Shown: positions 40,440-49,854 of the stretch, in pieces
How the letters are laid out: the number at the start of each line of letters is the position of its first letter
Position numbering within the stretch: position 1 is the first letter of the stretch
Origin: Arthrobacter ipis
Lineage (GTDB): Bacteria > Actinomycetota > Actinomycetes > Actinomycetales > Micrococcaceae
Assembly: GCF_014694315.1 (NCBI RefSeq)
Contig: NZ_JAAOXD010000007.1
Location: 153,314-217,313 of the forward strand
Length of the DNA: 64,000 nucleotides
Direction of reading: 5' to 3'
Position numbers and translations under genes: made by a program
Notes under the pieces: model-generated
Database searches by the model: none
Told to the model about the DNA's origin: nothing
What the model saw: only the letters and a program-made list of their open reading frames with translations

Positions 40440-41181
40440 ACCTGTCCGGCATCACGCGGGCGACGACGGCCAGCACCTTGTAGCGCTTGGTCGGGATGGA
40501 AACAGCCTTCCCGCGCTCATTGTCTGACAGTGCTTCGCGGACCACGCGGCCCGGCCGCAGCCAGGTCCAGCCCGGTGCCACGGACTTGTCCATCCCCATC
40601 CGGTCATGGAACTCGGTGTGCACAAAGCCGGGGCAGACTGCGGTCACCTTCACGCCGCGGGGCGAGTAGGCGAGGTTCGCCCAGCGGCTGAAGCTGAGCA
40701 GCCACGCCTTCGCCGCCGAGTAGGAACCGCGGGGCAGGAAGGCCGCCACGCTGGCAACGTTGATGATCCGGCCGGAACCGCGGGCCAGCATTCCCTGGAG
40801 GGCGGCATGGCTAAGCTCCATGGCAGTTTGCACATGCAGCCTCAGGTGCTTCTTCTCATCCTCGATCGGGTTCTCGTCGAAGTTGTGCAGCAGCCCGATC
40901 CCGGCGTTGTTCACCAGCATGTCCACCGGCCGTGAGGGGTCGGAAAGGCGTCCGACGACGGTGGCCACGCCGCCGTCGTCGGTCAGGTCCGCGGTCAGCA
41001 CCTCAGCCGTGGTTCCGTACCGCCGCTGCAGCTCGTCCGCTGTCGCCTGCAGCCGCGCCGTGTCGCGGGCCACGAGAACGAGGTTGTTCCCTTGCTCGGC
41101 AAGCTGGCGGGCGAATTCTGCGCCGAGTCCCGCGGTGGCGCCGGTGACGAGGGCTGTGGGTTTGGCGGTGTTGGGCGTCAT
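40378..41181 (-). CDS. Short-chain dehydrogenase/reductase
   Basis: This 267-aa classical SDR is an NAD(P)-dependent oxidoreductase. The coenzyme motif is TGATAGLGAEFARQL near the start, the central NNAG is in DMLVNNAGIGLLHNF, the active serine is in IINVASVAAFLP and the catalytic Tyr-x-x-x-Lys is in GSYSAAKAWLLSFS. The C-terminal tail is Pro/Arg-rich. The gene overlaps the 3' end of the FUSC gene tail to tail by 62 bp, so the two mRNAs are partly antisense. No pathway partner is near and the substrate is unknown. Confidence 0.9.
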   Translation of the reverse strand: MTPNTAKPTALVTGATAGLGAEFARQLAEQGNNLVLVARDTARLQATADELQRRYGTTAEVLTADLTDDGGVATVVGRLSDPSRPVDMLVNNAGIGLLHNFDENPIEDEKKHLRLHVQTAMELSHAALQGMLARGSGRIINVASVAAFLPRGSYSAAKAWLLSFSRWANLAYSPRGVKVTAVCPGFVHTEFHDRMGMDKSVAPGWTWLRPGRVVREALSDNERGKAVSIPTKRYKVLAVVARVMPDRFTAGPPRRPQEPGVGSAASG

Positions 41182-41236
41182 GCCAACAGCCTAGCCCCGC
41201 CGCGCCGCTGAGATCAGCCCCGCCGGGCGGCGGAGT

Positions 41237-43084
41237 TCAGTCGAATTTGGCCAGCGGATTCGCGAGCCTGCCTGCCTTCTGCAGGCCCCCCGACGGGTCG
41301 GCCAGATCCAGCATCTGCTGGTTGTTGCGCAGCTGCAGCCGGTTCAGGCAGGACAGCTCGAAGTCCGGGGCAAACAGGTCGTGGCGGGCAAACTGGTCAG
41401 CCAGCTCCGGGTGTTCACCCTGGTAGTCGCGAACCGCGGCCGCCGCCGTGCGCCAGAACTCCTCGCCGCTGAGCACGCCGTCGTGCTCCAGAAGGGCCGC
41501 AAGGAAACGGAAGATGCAGTCGAACACATCAGTGAAGATGGACAGAACCTTGTCGCCGTCGGGAATGTCCGCCTTGATCCGGGACACTGCTTCGGGCAGG
41601 TCGAGCCTGTCCCCCATCACCACAATCTCCTCGGCGATGTCCTTCATGACGGCGCGGACTGGCACGCCGTTCTCGAGGACCAGGATCACGTTCTCGCCGT
41701 GGGGCATGAACGCGAGCTCGTAGCGGTACAGGCAATGTACCAGCGGCACGAGGTACGCCTCGAAGTACTGCCGCAGCCACGCGCCAGGCTCCAGCTCCGA
41801 CTGCTCGATCAGCGCGGACACCATGGGTTTGCCCGCGGCGTCCACGTGCAGGAGCGAGGCCATGGTGGCCAGCTGCTGCCCGTCCTTCAGCAGCGGCAGC
41901 GGGCTCTCCCGCCACAGCGCGGACAGCATCTTGCGGTAAGGCGATTCCTTCGCAGCGGCTGCCTCGAAATAGCCGTTGTGATAGCCAATGGCCGCCACTT
42001 CGCGGATCATGGCGAGCCCCCTGCCCTGGAGCGCCTCGTCACCGGCGATCAGGTCTTGGAGCCAGTCATTGATCGCGGGCGTTGCCTTCATGTACTGCGG
42101 CGACAGCCCGCGCATGAACCCCATGTTGAGGACGGACATGGCTGTCTTCACGTACGTCTTCTCCGGCGCCGTGGAATTGAAAAACGTGCGGATGGACTGC
42201 TGTGCCTGGTAGTTGTCGGCCCCGATCCCGAGGTGGACGATGTGCCGTTGCGCGATCTCTGCCGCGAACGTGACCGTCAGCTTGTTCTCCCACTGCCACG
42301 GATGCACCGGCATCAGGACGTACTCGGCCGGGTCGAGGCCCAGGGCACCGAGCTTGGCGTCGAAGAAAGCCAGCGCGCCCGTGCCCAACTCGGCTTCAAG
42401 ATGGGCGGCGTAGTCCAGTCCTGCGCTGGAGGTGAAGTCAGCCTTGCTGCCGTGCACCGCGAGCCATTCCAGCTGCACCGGGGCTCCTGCCTCCGGGGCG
42501 AAGGCACGGTAGTCTCCGATTCCGAAGCCCAGCCGGCCGTTGTTGGCCACAAAACACGGGTGCCCCTCGGTCATGCTGCGTTCAATCGTCTGGAAGTCCA
42601 TGGCTGCATCCGCTCCGCGGGTCACGCCGGCCGCCAGCTCGGCCGACGACGGCTGGCCCACCCATAGCTTGAACGCGTGGCTGGAGAGCGTGCTGCTGAT
42701 CTCCTCAAGGTAGACCGGGAGCATCTCCTGGCGAATGCCGAGGGTGCCGGAGAATTCGGTGATGAACCGCAGCGCATCCAGTGGGGCGTCCTGCCCGTCG
42801 CGGCTGCAGGTAATGGAAGCCGCGTCGACGGACCAGTGGTCCAGGTGCAGGATCCGGGCGGCGAAGCGGTATTCAGCGGTGCCATCATCGCTCCGGACCC
42901 GGAACCCGCCGTCGCCGTTCCCCGAACTGTCACTGACCGGCTCCGGAACCAGGATCCGCTCGTGCGAGAACTCGGCGAGCGCCTTGCGGACCAGGTGCCT
43001 GTTGGCAGCAGCCCAGCGTTCGGGTGTGAGGTGGGCTGCCGAATTTCCGGCCGCCAGGGCAGTTTCAAGTTCAAGTGTGGTCAC
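41237..43084 (-). CDS. desD: IucA/IucC-type siderophore synthetase (DesD-like)
   Basis: This 615-aa NIS synthetase of the IucA/IucC family is the last gene of the siderophore operon. In the desferrioxamine pathway DesD joins N-hydroxy-N-succinyl(acetyl)cadaverine units and cyclises them using ATP. Family motifs include MTEGHPCFVANNGRLGFGIG, EYVLMPVHPWQWENKLTV, SIRTFFNSTAPEKTYVKTAM and the C-terminal FerR/FhuF-like region with HGENVILVLENGVPVRAVMK. The start GTG at 43084 overlaps the desC stop (GTGA). The short tandem overlaps through all four genes imply coupled translation and iron control from the box upstream of desA. The product could be desferrioxamine E/B or a close relative. Confidence 0.93.
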   Translation of the reverse strand: MTTLELETALAAGNSAAHLTPERWAAANRHLVRKALAEFSHERILVPEPVSDSSGNGDGGFRVRSDDGTAEYRFAARILHLDHWSVDAASITCSRDGQDAPLDALRFITEFSGTLGIRQEMLPVYLEEISSTLSSHAFKLWVGQPSSAELAAGVTRGADAAMDFQTIERSMTEGHPCFVANNGRLGFGIGDYRAFAPEAGAPVQLEWLAVHGSKADFTSSAGLDYAAHLEAELGTGALAFFDAKLGALGLDPAEYVLMPVHPWQWENKLTVTFAAEIAQRHIVHLGIGADNYQAQQSIRTFFNSTAPEKTYVKTAMSVLNMGFMRGLSPQYMKATPAINDWLQDLIAGDEALQGRGLAMIREVAAIGYHNGYFEAAAAKESPYRKMLSALWRESPLPLLKDGQQLATMASLLHVDAAGKPMVSALIEQSELEPGAWLRQYFEAYLVPLVHCLYRYELAFMPHGENVILVLENGVPVRAVMKDIAEEIVVMGDRLDLPEAVSRIKADIPDGDKVLSIFTDVFDCIFRFLAALLEHDGVLSGEEFWRTAAAAVRDYQGEHPELADQFARHDLFAPDFELSCLNRLQLRNNQQMLDLADPSGGLQKAGRLANPLAKFD

Positions 43085-43644
43085 AGTGATGCTCCCTGGT
43101 TGATCGGGGTGGAAGAACGGGCGGCACGGGCGGAGTGGAACGACTCGCGCGTGCAGAAGCTCAGGAGGGCCTGCTTGTCCGGAAGGGCCACCTCGCCGGC
43201 GGGCTCAAAGCCCAGGCGCGCGTTGAGGACGTGGATCTTGGTGTTGCGGGCGTCGGGCTCCACCACCACGCGCTCCACGCCGGGCTGTTGGAAGAGCCGG
43301 TCCAGGACGGACTCCATGACGCCGGCAGTGAACCCGTTGCGCGGCGTTCCCTGCGGCGGAGCCACGAGCAGGTGCATGCCGATGTCGCCGGGCTGGACGG
43401 CGTAGACGCCCGAGAGCGGCGATGAATCCGGCAGGTACTCCTCCATCAGGAAGGCGGGAACGCCGTCGTCGATCCCCAGCAGCGCGTGGTGATGTCCGCT
43501 GGATTGGATTTTGGAATACTCCTCCACGACGTCCTCGACCGTCGCCTTCAGCATCCCCCAGAAGGAGGCGTACGGGCGGGTGACCCAGCTGTGGATGAGC
43601 GGTGCGTCGGCGGCCGCGTCGAGGCAGCGGAACGTGAAGCTCAT
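43081..43644 (-). CDS. desC: Siderophore N-acyltransferase (DesC-like)
   Basis: This 187-aa GNAT-like acyltransferase of the AlcB/IucB/DesC group acylates the hydroxylated diamine (N-hydroxycadaverine) with acetyl- or succinyl-CoA. Marks are [60 protein letters not shown] and [20 protein letters not shown] with [16 protein letters not shown]. The ATG at 43644 overlaps the desB stop as ATGA; the same frame stays open far upstream, but that stretch lies inside desB and is only a shadow. At its other end the stop overlaps desD (GTGA). Confidence 0.92.
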   Translation of the reverse strand: MSFTFRCLDAAADAPLIHSWVTRPYASFWGMLKATVEDVVEEYSKIQSSGHHHALLGIDDGVPAFLMEEYLPDSSPLSGVYAVQPGDIGMHLLVAPPQGTPRNGFTAGVMESVLDRLFQQPGVERVVVEPDARNTKIHVLNARLGFEPAGEVALPDKQALLSFCTRESFHSARAARSSTPINQGASL

Positions 43645-45026
43645 GCGGGCACCTCCGCCTGTGCAGTTACTCCGGTTGGCGACGCCTCGTCCGCCTCCGA
43701 GGGCGCGCCGAACTCCTGGAAGGCAATGTTGCGTTCCACCGGATAGACCTCGCGGCCCACGATTTCCCGGAGGATGCACGAGTTCCGGTAGGCGGCCATG
43801 CCGAGGTCGGGTGTGACGAAACCGTGGGTGTGAAGTTCGGCGTTCTGCACGAAGATTTCGCCGGGTTCGACGCCGGTGCCGTAGTTGCGCCGCACGGCAA
43901 ACCTTCCGTCGCCGTCCCGGGCAATGCGATCCTGCACGCCAGCCAGGAATGCCGGCTCGCAGTACGCGTATCCAGTGGCCAGGACCACCGCCTCCGTCTC
44001 CAGCGAGTAGTCGGCGCCCTGCTCCCCGTGGGACAGCTCCAGGGTGTGGGACCCGGTGGAGGCGTTCCAGCCGGCACCCGTCACGGTCGAATGCGTGAGC
44101 AGCCGGGTGTCCACCATGCCGGAGAGGCTCTTGGTGTACAGGAGGTCGTAGATCGAATCGATGAGCTCGGAGTTGATGCCCTTGTAGAGGTTCTTCTGGC
44201 TCCTGATCAGGAAGTCGCGCCGGTCCTGCGGGAGTCCGTGAAAATAGTCGACGTACTCCGGCGAGGTCATCTCCAGGGTGAGTTTGGTGTACTCCAGCGG
44301 GAAGAACCTGCCCGAGCGGGTGACCCAGTTGAGCTGGTACCCGTGCGCATCGATGTCCTGAAGCAGCTCGTAGTAGATCTCCGCCGCACTCTGCCCGCTG
44401 CCGACGATGGTGATGCTGCGCTGCTGCTGGAGTTCGCCCTTGCGCGCGAGGTAGTCCGCGTTGTGGAGGACCGGTCCCCCGGCCCGCAGGATCCCGCGGC
44501 ACGCGTCCGGGATGTAGGGCGATGTTCCGGTACCGAGCACCAGTCGGCGCGCACGAAGCACCTCCGGACCGGCCGGGCCGTCCACCGAAAGTATGTACAC
44601 GCCGCCGTCGTACGTCACCTCGGTGACGTCCGCGCCAAACCGGACCGACCCCAACTGGCCCGCGACCCACTGGCAGTACTGGTTGTACTCTGCCCGCAGG
44701 GGATAGAAGTTTTCGCGGATGTAGAAGCGGTAGAGACGCCCGGTCTGCTTGAGGAAGTTCAGGAACGAGTACGGTGAAGTCGGATCCGCCAGAGTCACCA
44801 GATCCGCCATGAACGGCACCTGCAGATGGGCCGGCTCCAGCATCATGCCGGGATGCCAGTCGAAGGATTCACGGCGCTCGAGGAACACGCCGTCCAGGCC
44901 TTCGATCGGTTCGCTCAGCGCGGCGAGCCCCAGGTTGAAAGGCCCGACGCCGATCCCGGCGAAGTCGTAAACGCGGCCTTTGCCTGAGGTGCTCGATGCA
45001 GGGGTGCTGAATGATGGCGTGCTCAT
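43641..45026 (-). CDS. desB: Lysine/cadaverine N-monooxygenase (DesB-like)
   Basis: This 461-aa FAD/NADPH-dependent N-hydroxylating monooxygenase (IucD/SidA/DesB family) hydroxylates cadaverine at its amine. The FAD motif is [19 protein letters not shown], the substrate region [20 protein letters not shown] is typical, the NADPH motif is [19 protein letters not shown], and the late [12 protein letters not shown] plus NAELHTHGF complete the family pattern. The ATG at 45026 overlaps the desA stop (ATGA). The call is secure. Cadaverine rather than ornithine or lysine is inferred from the adjacent decarboxylase. Confidence 0.93.
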   Translation of the reverse strand: MSTPSFSTPASSTSGKGRVYDFAGIGVGPFNLGLAALSEPIEGLDGVFLERRESFDWHPGMMLEPAHLQVPFMADLVTLADPTSPYSFLNFLKQTGRLYRFYIRENFYPLRAEYNQYCQWVAGQLGSVRFGADVTEVTYDGGVYILSVDGPAGPEVLRARRLVLGTGTSPYIPDACRGILRAGGPVLHNADYLARKGELQQQRSITIVGSGQSAAEIYYELLQDIDAHGYQLNWVTRSGRFFPLEYTKLTLEMTSPEYVDYFHGLPQDRRDFLIRSQKNLYKGINSELIDSIYDLLYTKSLSGMVDTRLLTHSTVTGAGWNASTGSHTLELSHGEQGADYSLETEAVVLATGYAYCEPAFLAGVQDRIARDGDGRFAVRRNYGTGVEPGEIFVQNAELHTHGFVTPDLGMAAYRNSCILREIVGREVYPVERNIAFQEFGAPSEADEASPTGVTAQAEVPA

Positions 45027-46705
45027 GCGTGCGCCTCCGTCCATGCGGCGGAGCCGGCACCCGGAAGACCGGCAGACCAGACTCCGGCGTCCAGCAGGCT
45101 TTCGCCCGTGCTTCGGAGCAGGCCGATGATCTCGCCGATGTCCTCGAGCGCTGCCTCGGCGTTGAGGAGCGTGAATTTCAGGTAGTGCCGTCCGGCAACC
45201 GTGGTGCCCGCCACGACAGCCTGGCCGGACGCGAACACGGCCGCGCGGATGGCCGGATTCAGCTCATCGGCCGTGCCCTCCGAAAGCCGCGTTCCGTCTG
45301 CCAGGACGGGACGGTACCGGAAAACCAGCGTGCTCAGCTGGGGTTCGGCCGCCAACTCGAAGTCATTGTCGTCAGCGAGTACCGAGCCCACCCGGGCAGC
45401 CAGGTCGATGGCCTCGTCGAGCAGGGCGCCAACGGCATCGGCGCCCATGATCCGGAGCGTGAGCCACAGCTTGAGGGCGTCGAACCGGCGCGTGGTCTGG
45501 ATGCTTTTGTCCACCTGGTTGGGGATCTCGGCGCGCGCGGCAGCTTCCGGGTTGAGGTAGTCGGCGTAGTAGGTGATGTGGCGCAGCATTGCACCCTCGC
45601 GGACCAGCAGGGCGCTGGAACTGACCGGCTGGAAGAAGGTCTTGTGGAAATCCACCGTGACGGAGTCCGCCAGCCGGATGCCGTCCAGGAGGTGGCGGTG
45701 GCGGTTGGAGACCATGAGCCCACCGCCGTACGCAGCATCAACGTGGAACCATGCGCCGTAGGCTCCGGCCAGGGCGGCGAGGTCGGTCAGCGGATCCACG
45801 GCGCCGAAGTCAGTGGTCCCGGCCGTACCCACAACCGCCATGGTAATCAGGCCGTCGTCGTGGGCCGTAGCCAGCGCGCTGGCCAAAGCGGCCGGATCCA
45901 TCCGGTGGTCCGCCGCGCAGGCGACGGATACGACGGCGTCGAATCCCAGTCCCAGCATGGAGGCGGACTTCTGGATGCTGAAGTGGCTGTCCACTGACGT
46001 GAAGATCCGCAGCTTCTCCAGCAGCAGCGGGAGACGGAGCCCCTCGTTCGCCGGATCCTGCCGCAGCCTGGCCACCGCATGGTTGCGGGCAATGAGCAGT
46101 GCCTGCAGGTTGGACTGGCTGCCGCCGGACGTGAACACGCCGTCGGCCTCATTCCCCAGACCGAGCCGCTCTGCCGTCCAGTCGATGAGGCGGCGCTCGA
46201 TCATGGTGGCGCCCGCGCTCTGGTCCCATGTGTCCATGGACGAGTTCACGGCCGAGAGCACCGCCTCGCCCACGAGGGCGGGAATGACCACCGGGCAGTT
46301 CAGGTGCGCGGCGTACTTCGCATCATGGAAGTACACGGCGTCCCGCAGGTAGGTGTGCTGCAGCTCCTCGAGTGCAGCCGCGGTATCCGGCAGCGGCCGC
46401 TCCAGGTCCACGGCGTCCACGCGGCGCTTCATCTCGGCCGGGCCGATGCCAGTGAACGGCTGCGAGGTCCGCTCGAGTTTGGTGGCCACAGCGTTGACGC
46501 CCTGCAGCACCTGGGCCACGTAGCGCGGCGCATTCCGGGCATTGAACAGCTGGTTGCTGGCGGCGAGGGCGAGTTCGACGCCGGACCCGAAGTCGAGGCT
46601 GGAAGCAGCCAGGCCGGCGCCTCGGGCATACGGGTTTTGGGCCTCAATTCCGGTACCGGCCTCGAAGTCCGCGCGTGGCTCGTCCACGTCGGGCAGCAGC
46701 TTCAT
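45023..46705 (-). CDS. desA: PLP-dependent lysine decarboxylase (DesA-like)
   Basis: This 560-aa group II PLP decarboxylase is the first gene of the siderophore operon. It probably makes cadaverine from lysine. The PLP lysine is Lys355 in [19 protein letters not shown]. The cofactor-binding histidine lies in [16 protein letters not shown], and the Asp-x-Ala in [15 protein letters not shown]. The N-terminal [20 protein letters not shown] block is typical of the family (DesA, diaminobutyrate decarboxylase). Related enzymes use 2,4-diaminobutyrate, but the following desBCD genes favour lysine. A DtxR/IdeR-like box lies 54-72 bp upstream. Confidence 0.9.
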   Translation of the reverse strand: MKLLPDVDEPRADFEAGTGIEAQNPYARGAGLAASSLDFGSGVELALAASNQLFNARNAPRYVAQVLQGVNAVATKLERTSQPFTGIGPAEMKRRVDAVDLERPLPDTAAALEELQHTYLRDAVYFHDAKYAAHLNCPVVIPALVGEAVLSAVNSSMDTWDQSAGATMIERRLIDWTAERLGLGNEADGVFTSGGSQSNLQALLIARNHAVARLRQDPANEGLRLPLLLEKLRIFTSVDSHFSIQKSASMLGLGFDAVVSVACAADHRMDPAALASALATAHDDGLITMAVVGTAGTTDFGAVDPLTDLAALAGAYGAWFHVDAAYGGGLMVSNRHRHLLDGIRLADSVTVDFHKTFFQPVSSSALLVREGAMLRHITYYADYLNPEAAARAEIPNQVDKSIQTTRRFDALKLWLTLRIMGADAVGALLDEAIDLAARVGSVLADDNDFELAAEPQLSTLVFRYRPVLADGTRLSEGTADELNPAIRAAVFASGQAVVAGTTVAGRHYLKFTLLNAEAALEDIGEIIGLLRSTGESLLDAGVWSAGLPGAGSAAWTEAHA

Positions 46706-46758
46706 AGTTCATCCTTTTTTCGGCGGGATATGCACCAGGCACCAGCAACGGGACCAAG

Positions 46759-46777
46759 CAAGGACAGCCTTACTTAG
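46759..46777 (-). promoter_or_regulatory. DtxR/IdeR-like iron box upstream of desA
   Basis: Read on the minus strand, CTAAGTAAGGCTGTCCTTG matches the actinobacterial DtxR/IdeR consensus (TTAGGTAAGGCTAACCTAA) at 13 of 19 positions, including the GTAAGGCT core. It lies 54-72 bp upstream of the desA ATG, so iron-replete repression of the whole desABCD operon is expected. Confidence 0.7.
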
Positions 46778-46989
46778 GAGCCTTTTAGTCAAACTTCCGT
46801 GATGTAATTCAAGCGACCTGCCCAGATCGGGGACTTTCGTGGATATCCGGGGTCATTGACTTTCCCGACGAGGCCGAACCGCACATAATGCCCGTCCCGT
46901 GACAGCGCCGGTGCCACCGGGGACAGTGCGGGACAGGCGGAGTAGAGTTTCTGGCACGAGGCGTCGACCGCAGCAGAAAGCAGGGGGAC

Positions 46990-47520
46990 ATGTCCGGCAG
47001 TGAGCATGATCCGATAAATTTTCGCGAAGTCGATCCGCAGGGGAATCCCACCGGATACGGGCGCTTGAGGCCCGCCGCTGACGGCCGGCTCGGCCATTCA
47101 ATAGCTGGCCAGGGCAGGCAGGAATTTGGGCAGCCGGGCTTTGGGCCGGGACAACCAGGCGCTGGATACCAAGGCGCCGGGCAGCCAACCGCTTCCGGGC
47201 AACCAGGATTCGCACCCTACGAGGCGGTGGACTCCGGGCAGCGGAGCCGCCTCGCCGTGAACCCATTCATCGCCGCCTTGTGGGTTCTCGTGGCGATCCT
47301 GCTGGTGTCGCCGTTCGGAGTCTTCACGCTCGCGCAGGAATCACTGAATTCAGGTACCGAGCCGCAGGTCATGCCCGTCAGTTACATGTGGATCACGTTC
47401 GCGCCGCAGATCCTTTTCGCCGGGCTCGTCGGAGCCCTTGGCCTGCTTTTCTGGCACGCGGCGCAATGGCAACGGACGCATCGGCAACGGAACGGGGCAA
47501 AGCAGCCCCCGCCGTCGTAA
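46990..47520 (+). CDS. Hypothetical two-helix membrane protein
   Basis: I do not recognise a family. The 176-aa protein has a hydrophilic Gly/Gln/Pro-rich N-terminal half (GFGPGQPGAGYQGAGQPTAS, residues about 50-69). Two hydrophobic helices follow (AALWVLVAILLVSPFGVFTL; PQILFAGLVGALGLLFWH) with a short extracytoplasmic loop between them, and a basic C-terminus. Such proline/glycine/glutamine-rich lead sequences are common in actinobacterial membrane proteins. The start at 46990 has AGGGGGAC just upstream. It is divergent from the siderophore operon, with the iron box in the shared spacer, but no iron role is evident. Confidence 0.65.
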   Translation: MSGSEHDPINFREVDPQGNPTGYGRLRPAADGRLGHSIAGQGRQEFGQPGFGPGQPGAGYQGAGQPTASGQPGFAPYEAVDSGQRSRLAVNPFIAALWVLVAILLVSPFGVFTLAQESLNSGTEPQVMPVSYMWITFAPQILFAGLVGALGLLFWHAAQWQRTHRQRNGAKQPPPS

Positions 47521-47558
47521 TCCCCACCCAGCGCGAACGGACAGTTGAGCACCCGCAC

Positions 47559-47900
47559 CTACCCGGCCGGGACCTCGCTCGCCACCGGGCCTGCCGCTGC
47601 GACGGCGCCCGGAACAACGGCGGCCGGCTGGTACGAGCCAAGGTGGCGCAGCCGGAGCTCCTCGGTGACCTGGACGTACCAGAAGCGCGCACCGAAAGCA
47701 GGGCTGGGCGTGTCCAAATGCCGGTACAGCCCGTCCGCAAGCCGGGCCAACGCGGCATCCGGCATCGATGCGAGGGCTGCACCCGGGTCCACGGCCTCGT
47801 TCAGGCACCCGTCCAGAAGACGGCACAGTTCCTCGTCCGTCATGGGACCGCCGGCTACGTCTTCAGGCATAGCTTCTTCGTTCATCAGGGCGTCAGCCAT
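47559..47900 (-). CDS. Small conserved protein, paralogue of the one at 11025-11249
   Basis: No named family is recognised. The 113-aa protein contains the same core as the small protein at 11025-11249: LARLADGLYRHLDTPSPAFG then ARFWYVQVTEELRLRH (residues about 51-86). The N-terminal half is acidic (DEELCRLLDGCLNEAVDPGA) and the C-terminus is Ala/Pro-rich and probably disordered. The core is rich in aromatic and Leu residues, so a small helical fold is likely. Convergent with the gene at 46990; the downstream gap is only 38 bp. The ATG at 47900 is used; M6 at 47885 is an alternative. Confidence 0.65.
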   Translation of the reverse strand: MADALMNEEAMPEDVAGGPMTDEELCRLLDGCLNEAVDPGAALASMPDAALARLADGLYRHLDTPSPAFGARFWYVQVTEELRLRHLGSYQPAAVVPGAVAAAGPVASEVPAG

Positions 47901-48049
47901 CCCGGCACCCGCAGTTGTTGTTCAAAGGGATCCCCAAAATAGAGAGTCTGAAGGCCAACTGCATAGCCCTCGCCCGATCGTACGGAAATGTCCCCGCGGT
48001 CACAAGTACCGCTGTTCACAGCATGTAGTGACCCTGCCGCGTGGGTTCT

Positions 48050-48403
48050 TCAGGTGCCCAGAAGCTTGGGCGCGGCTGCCTCGGGCCAGTCGATGCACTG
48101 CGTGTACACCTCGTGTTTGCGCAGGTAACGGGCCGTAAACGGGCAGTGCGGGATGATCCGCTTGCCCGCCGCCACAACGTCGTCGAGGGCAAAGTGGATC
48201 AACACCTTGGCCAGACCGTGGCCCTGGAACTGCTCGGACGTCTGGGTGTGGATGAAGTCCACATGCCCAGGCTTGTCTTCGAACCTGACCTCCACCGCCA
48301 GCTTCCCGCCCACGTGCAGTTCGTAGCGGTGGAGGGCATCATTCCGGAAGGTTGTGACGTCCGGGGTGAATTGGTCCTCGGGGGCTGTCGTGTTCTCGGT
48401 CAT
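48050..48403 (-). CDS. GNAT-like YjdJ-type N-acetyltransferase
   Basis: This small acetyltransferase of 117 aa resembles the YjdJ/Gcn5-related NATD1-type group. Typical blocks are ELHVGGKLAVEVRFEDKPGH, VDFIHTQTSEQFQGHGLAKV (containing the Q/R-x-x-G-x-G/A acetyl-CoA loop) and KRIIPHCPFTARYLRKHEVY. The ATG at 48403 overlaps the stop of the membrane acyltransferase gene by 4 bp (ATGA), so the two are co-translated. No target protein or small molecule is implied by the sequence. Confidence 0.85.
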   Translation of the reverse strand: MTENTTAPEDQFTPDVTTFRNDALHRYELHVGGKLAVEVRFEDKPGHVDFIHTQTSEQFQGHGLAKVLIHFALDDVVAAGKRIIPHCPFTARYLRKHEVYTQCIDWPEAAAPKLLGT

Positions 48404-49713
48404 GGTTCGACATTGGCACTTAATGGCTGTGCTGGCAATGGTCGAATTCCGCGCGCGGGAACGCGCCCCAGCAACAGCACGGCCAGGACGAAGCAGGCGG
48501 CACCGCCGCCCAGGAGTCCCAGCGTCAGGCCGTTGACGGCGGCGTCAGCAACCGGGACAAAAACGACGACGACGGCGGTCACCACAGCGCCCGGCGCCCG
48601 GCCGCGTGAGTGCAGGGCCGGCGTCGGCCGTTCCTCAAGCCGCCCGAACAGGAGGACCGCCGGCAGCAGGAGGATTACCACCCCTACAAAAACCAGCGGG
48701 CGTGACCACCACCATTCCGCGCTGCCCGAGGCGGGTTTGGGGAAATCGGTCAACAGGAGCAGCCCGGTCATGGCCGCCAGCAGCGGCAGGTGCCAAAGGT
48801 AGACAGTCATGGCATGCCGGCCGGCGACGACCATCACCGCACGGATCCAGCGCACCTCGGCCAGTGCATTCAGCAGCGGCCGGGACAGCTGCAGCACCGC
48901 CGCCTGCGAGATACCCAGCAGGAACAGGCTGAGGTTGGGCGGATTCAGGTTCACCAGCATGTTGTCCCGGTATAGGCCCAGCACCACCAGAACGAGCATC
49001 AGCAGGTTGCTCGCGGCGATCAGCCCTGCCAGCTGCGACCCGCTCCACCGGTCCAGCCAGCCGTCCGCCATAAAGAACCCGAGTTGCTGCGCGGCACACC
49101 ACACGAACACCATGTTGATGTAAGCGAGCGCCGGGAAAGCCCCGCGGAAGCAGTCAACCGTCACCACGCACGCCACCAGGCCCAGCAGAGTCAGCCAGGG
49201 GGCACGCCGGTGTAGCCCCACCAGGAGCGGAATGTTCAGCTGGGCCGCCAGATAGGCCGCGAGGAACCACAGCGGCATGCCGGCCCCGCTGGCCAGCAGC
49301 TGCACCACCTGCGGATCCACACCGGCCAGCAGCGCGCCCCACAGGCCGACGAACATGACCGCCAGCAGGGCTGCCGCCGGACGGACCAGGCGCAGCAGCC
49401 GGGACTGGATGAACTCAAAGCCGCTGCCGCCGCGCGCCTGCATGCGGAGCCAGGACTGCGCCCCGGTGATGCCTCCGGCCACGAAGAACAGCGGCATCAC
49501 CATGAAGACCCAGATGACCGGCTCGAACCAGTCCTGCTCGGCCAGGGTGTTTTCCGTGGTGACAGTGCCGTCGGGGTGCAGCACCGGGCTGGTCATCATG
49601 CAGTGCCCCACCACCACCAGGGCGAGGCAAACTAAGCGCGCGAAATCGATGGCCAGGTCCCGGGCGGGCCCGGCCACGTCCGTCCCCGCCGCCGGCTCCG
49701 TGGAATTCTTCAT
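48400..49713 (-). CDS. Acyltransferase 3 family membrane protein
   Basis: This 437-aa integral membrane acyltransferase belongs to the acyltransferase 3 family, with about ten helices. The catalytic N-terminal elements are present: IDFARLVCLALVVVGHCMMT near residues 23-42 (R and H of the family motif) and VMPLFFVAGGITGAQSW. RLLRLVRPAAALLAVMFVGL and GMPLWFLAAYLAAQLNIPLL follow in the usual order. Members acylate extracellular sugars or lipids. It shares a 4-bp overlap with the GNAT gene downstream. The C-terminal third (VFVGVVILLLPAVLLFGRLE and on) holds extra helices. Substrate unknown. Confidence 0.85.
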   Translation of the reverse strand: MKNSTEPAAGTDVAGPARDLAIDFARLVCLALVVVGHCMMTSPVLHPDGTVTTENTLAEQDWFEPVIWVFMVMPLFFVAGGITGAQSWLRMQARGGSGFEFIQSRLLRLVRPAAALLAVMFVGLWGALLAGVDPQVVQLLASGAGMPLWFLAAYLAAQLNIPLLVGLHRRAPWLTLLGLVACVVTVDCFRGAFPALAYINMVFVWCAAQQLGFFMADGWLDRWSGSQLAGLIAASNLLMLVLVVLGLYRDNMLVNLNPPNLSLFLLGISQAAVLQLSRPLLNALAEVRWIRAVMVVAGRHAMTVYLWHLPLLAAMTGLLLLTDFPKPASGSAEWWWSRPLVFVGVVILLLPAVLLFGRLEERPTPALHSRGRAPGAVVTAVVVVFVPVADAAVNGLTLGLLGGGAACFVLAVLLLGRVPARGIRPLPAQPLSANVEP

Positions 49714-49854
49714 GGCGCCCCCACCACTGGAACTCGCTTACGTCGTTGTAGTTTCCATTGTGCGCCAACTTGCCCCTCATGTGGGGTCTGGAGTTTTTGT
49801 CCACATATTGGCCGCTAAAGGCCCCCGAAGTCGCGATACGTGGACGAGATCCCG

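Noticed and set aside
43641..44670. A long upstream extension of the desC frame (529 codons in total)
   Set aside because: The part beyond 43644 lies within desB in another frame and reads as Arg/Gly/Pro-rich nonsense; the ATGA overlap at 43641-43644 and the family length fix the real start.
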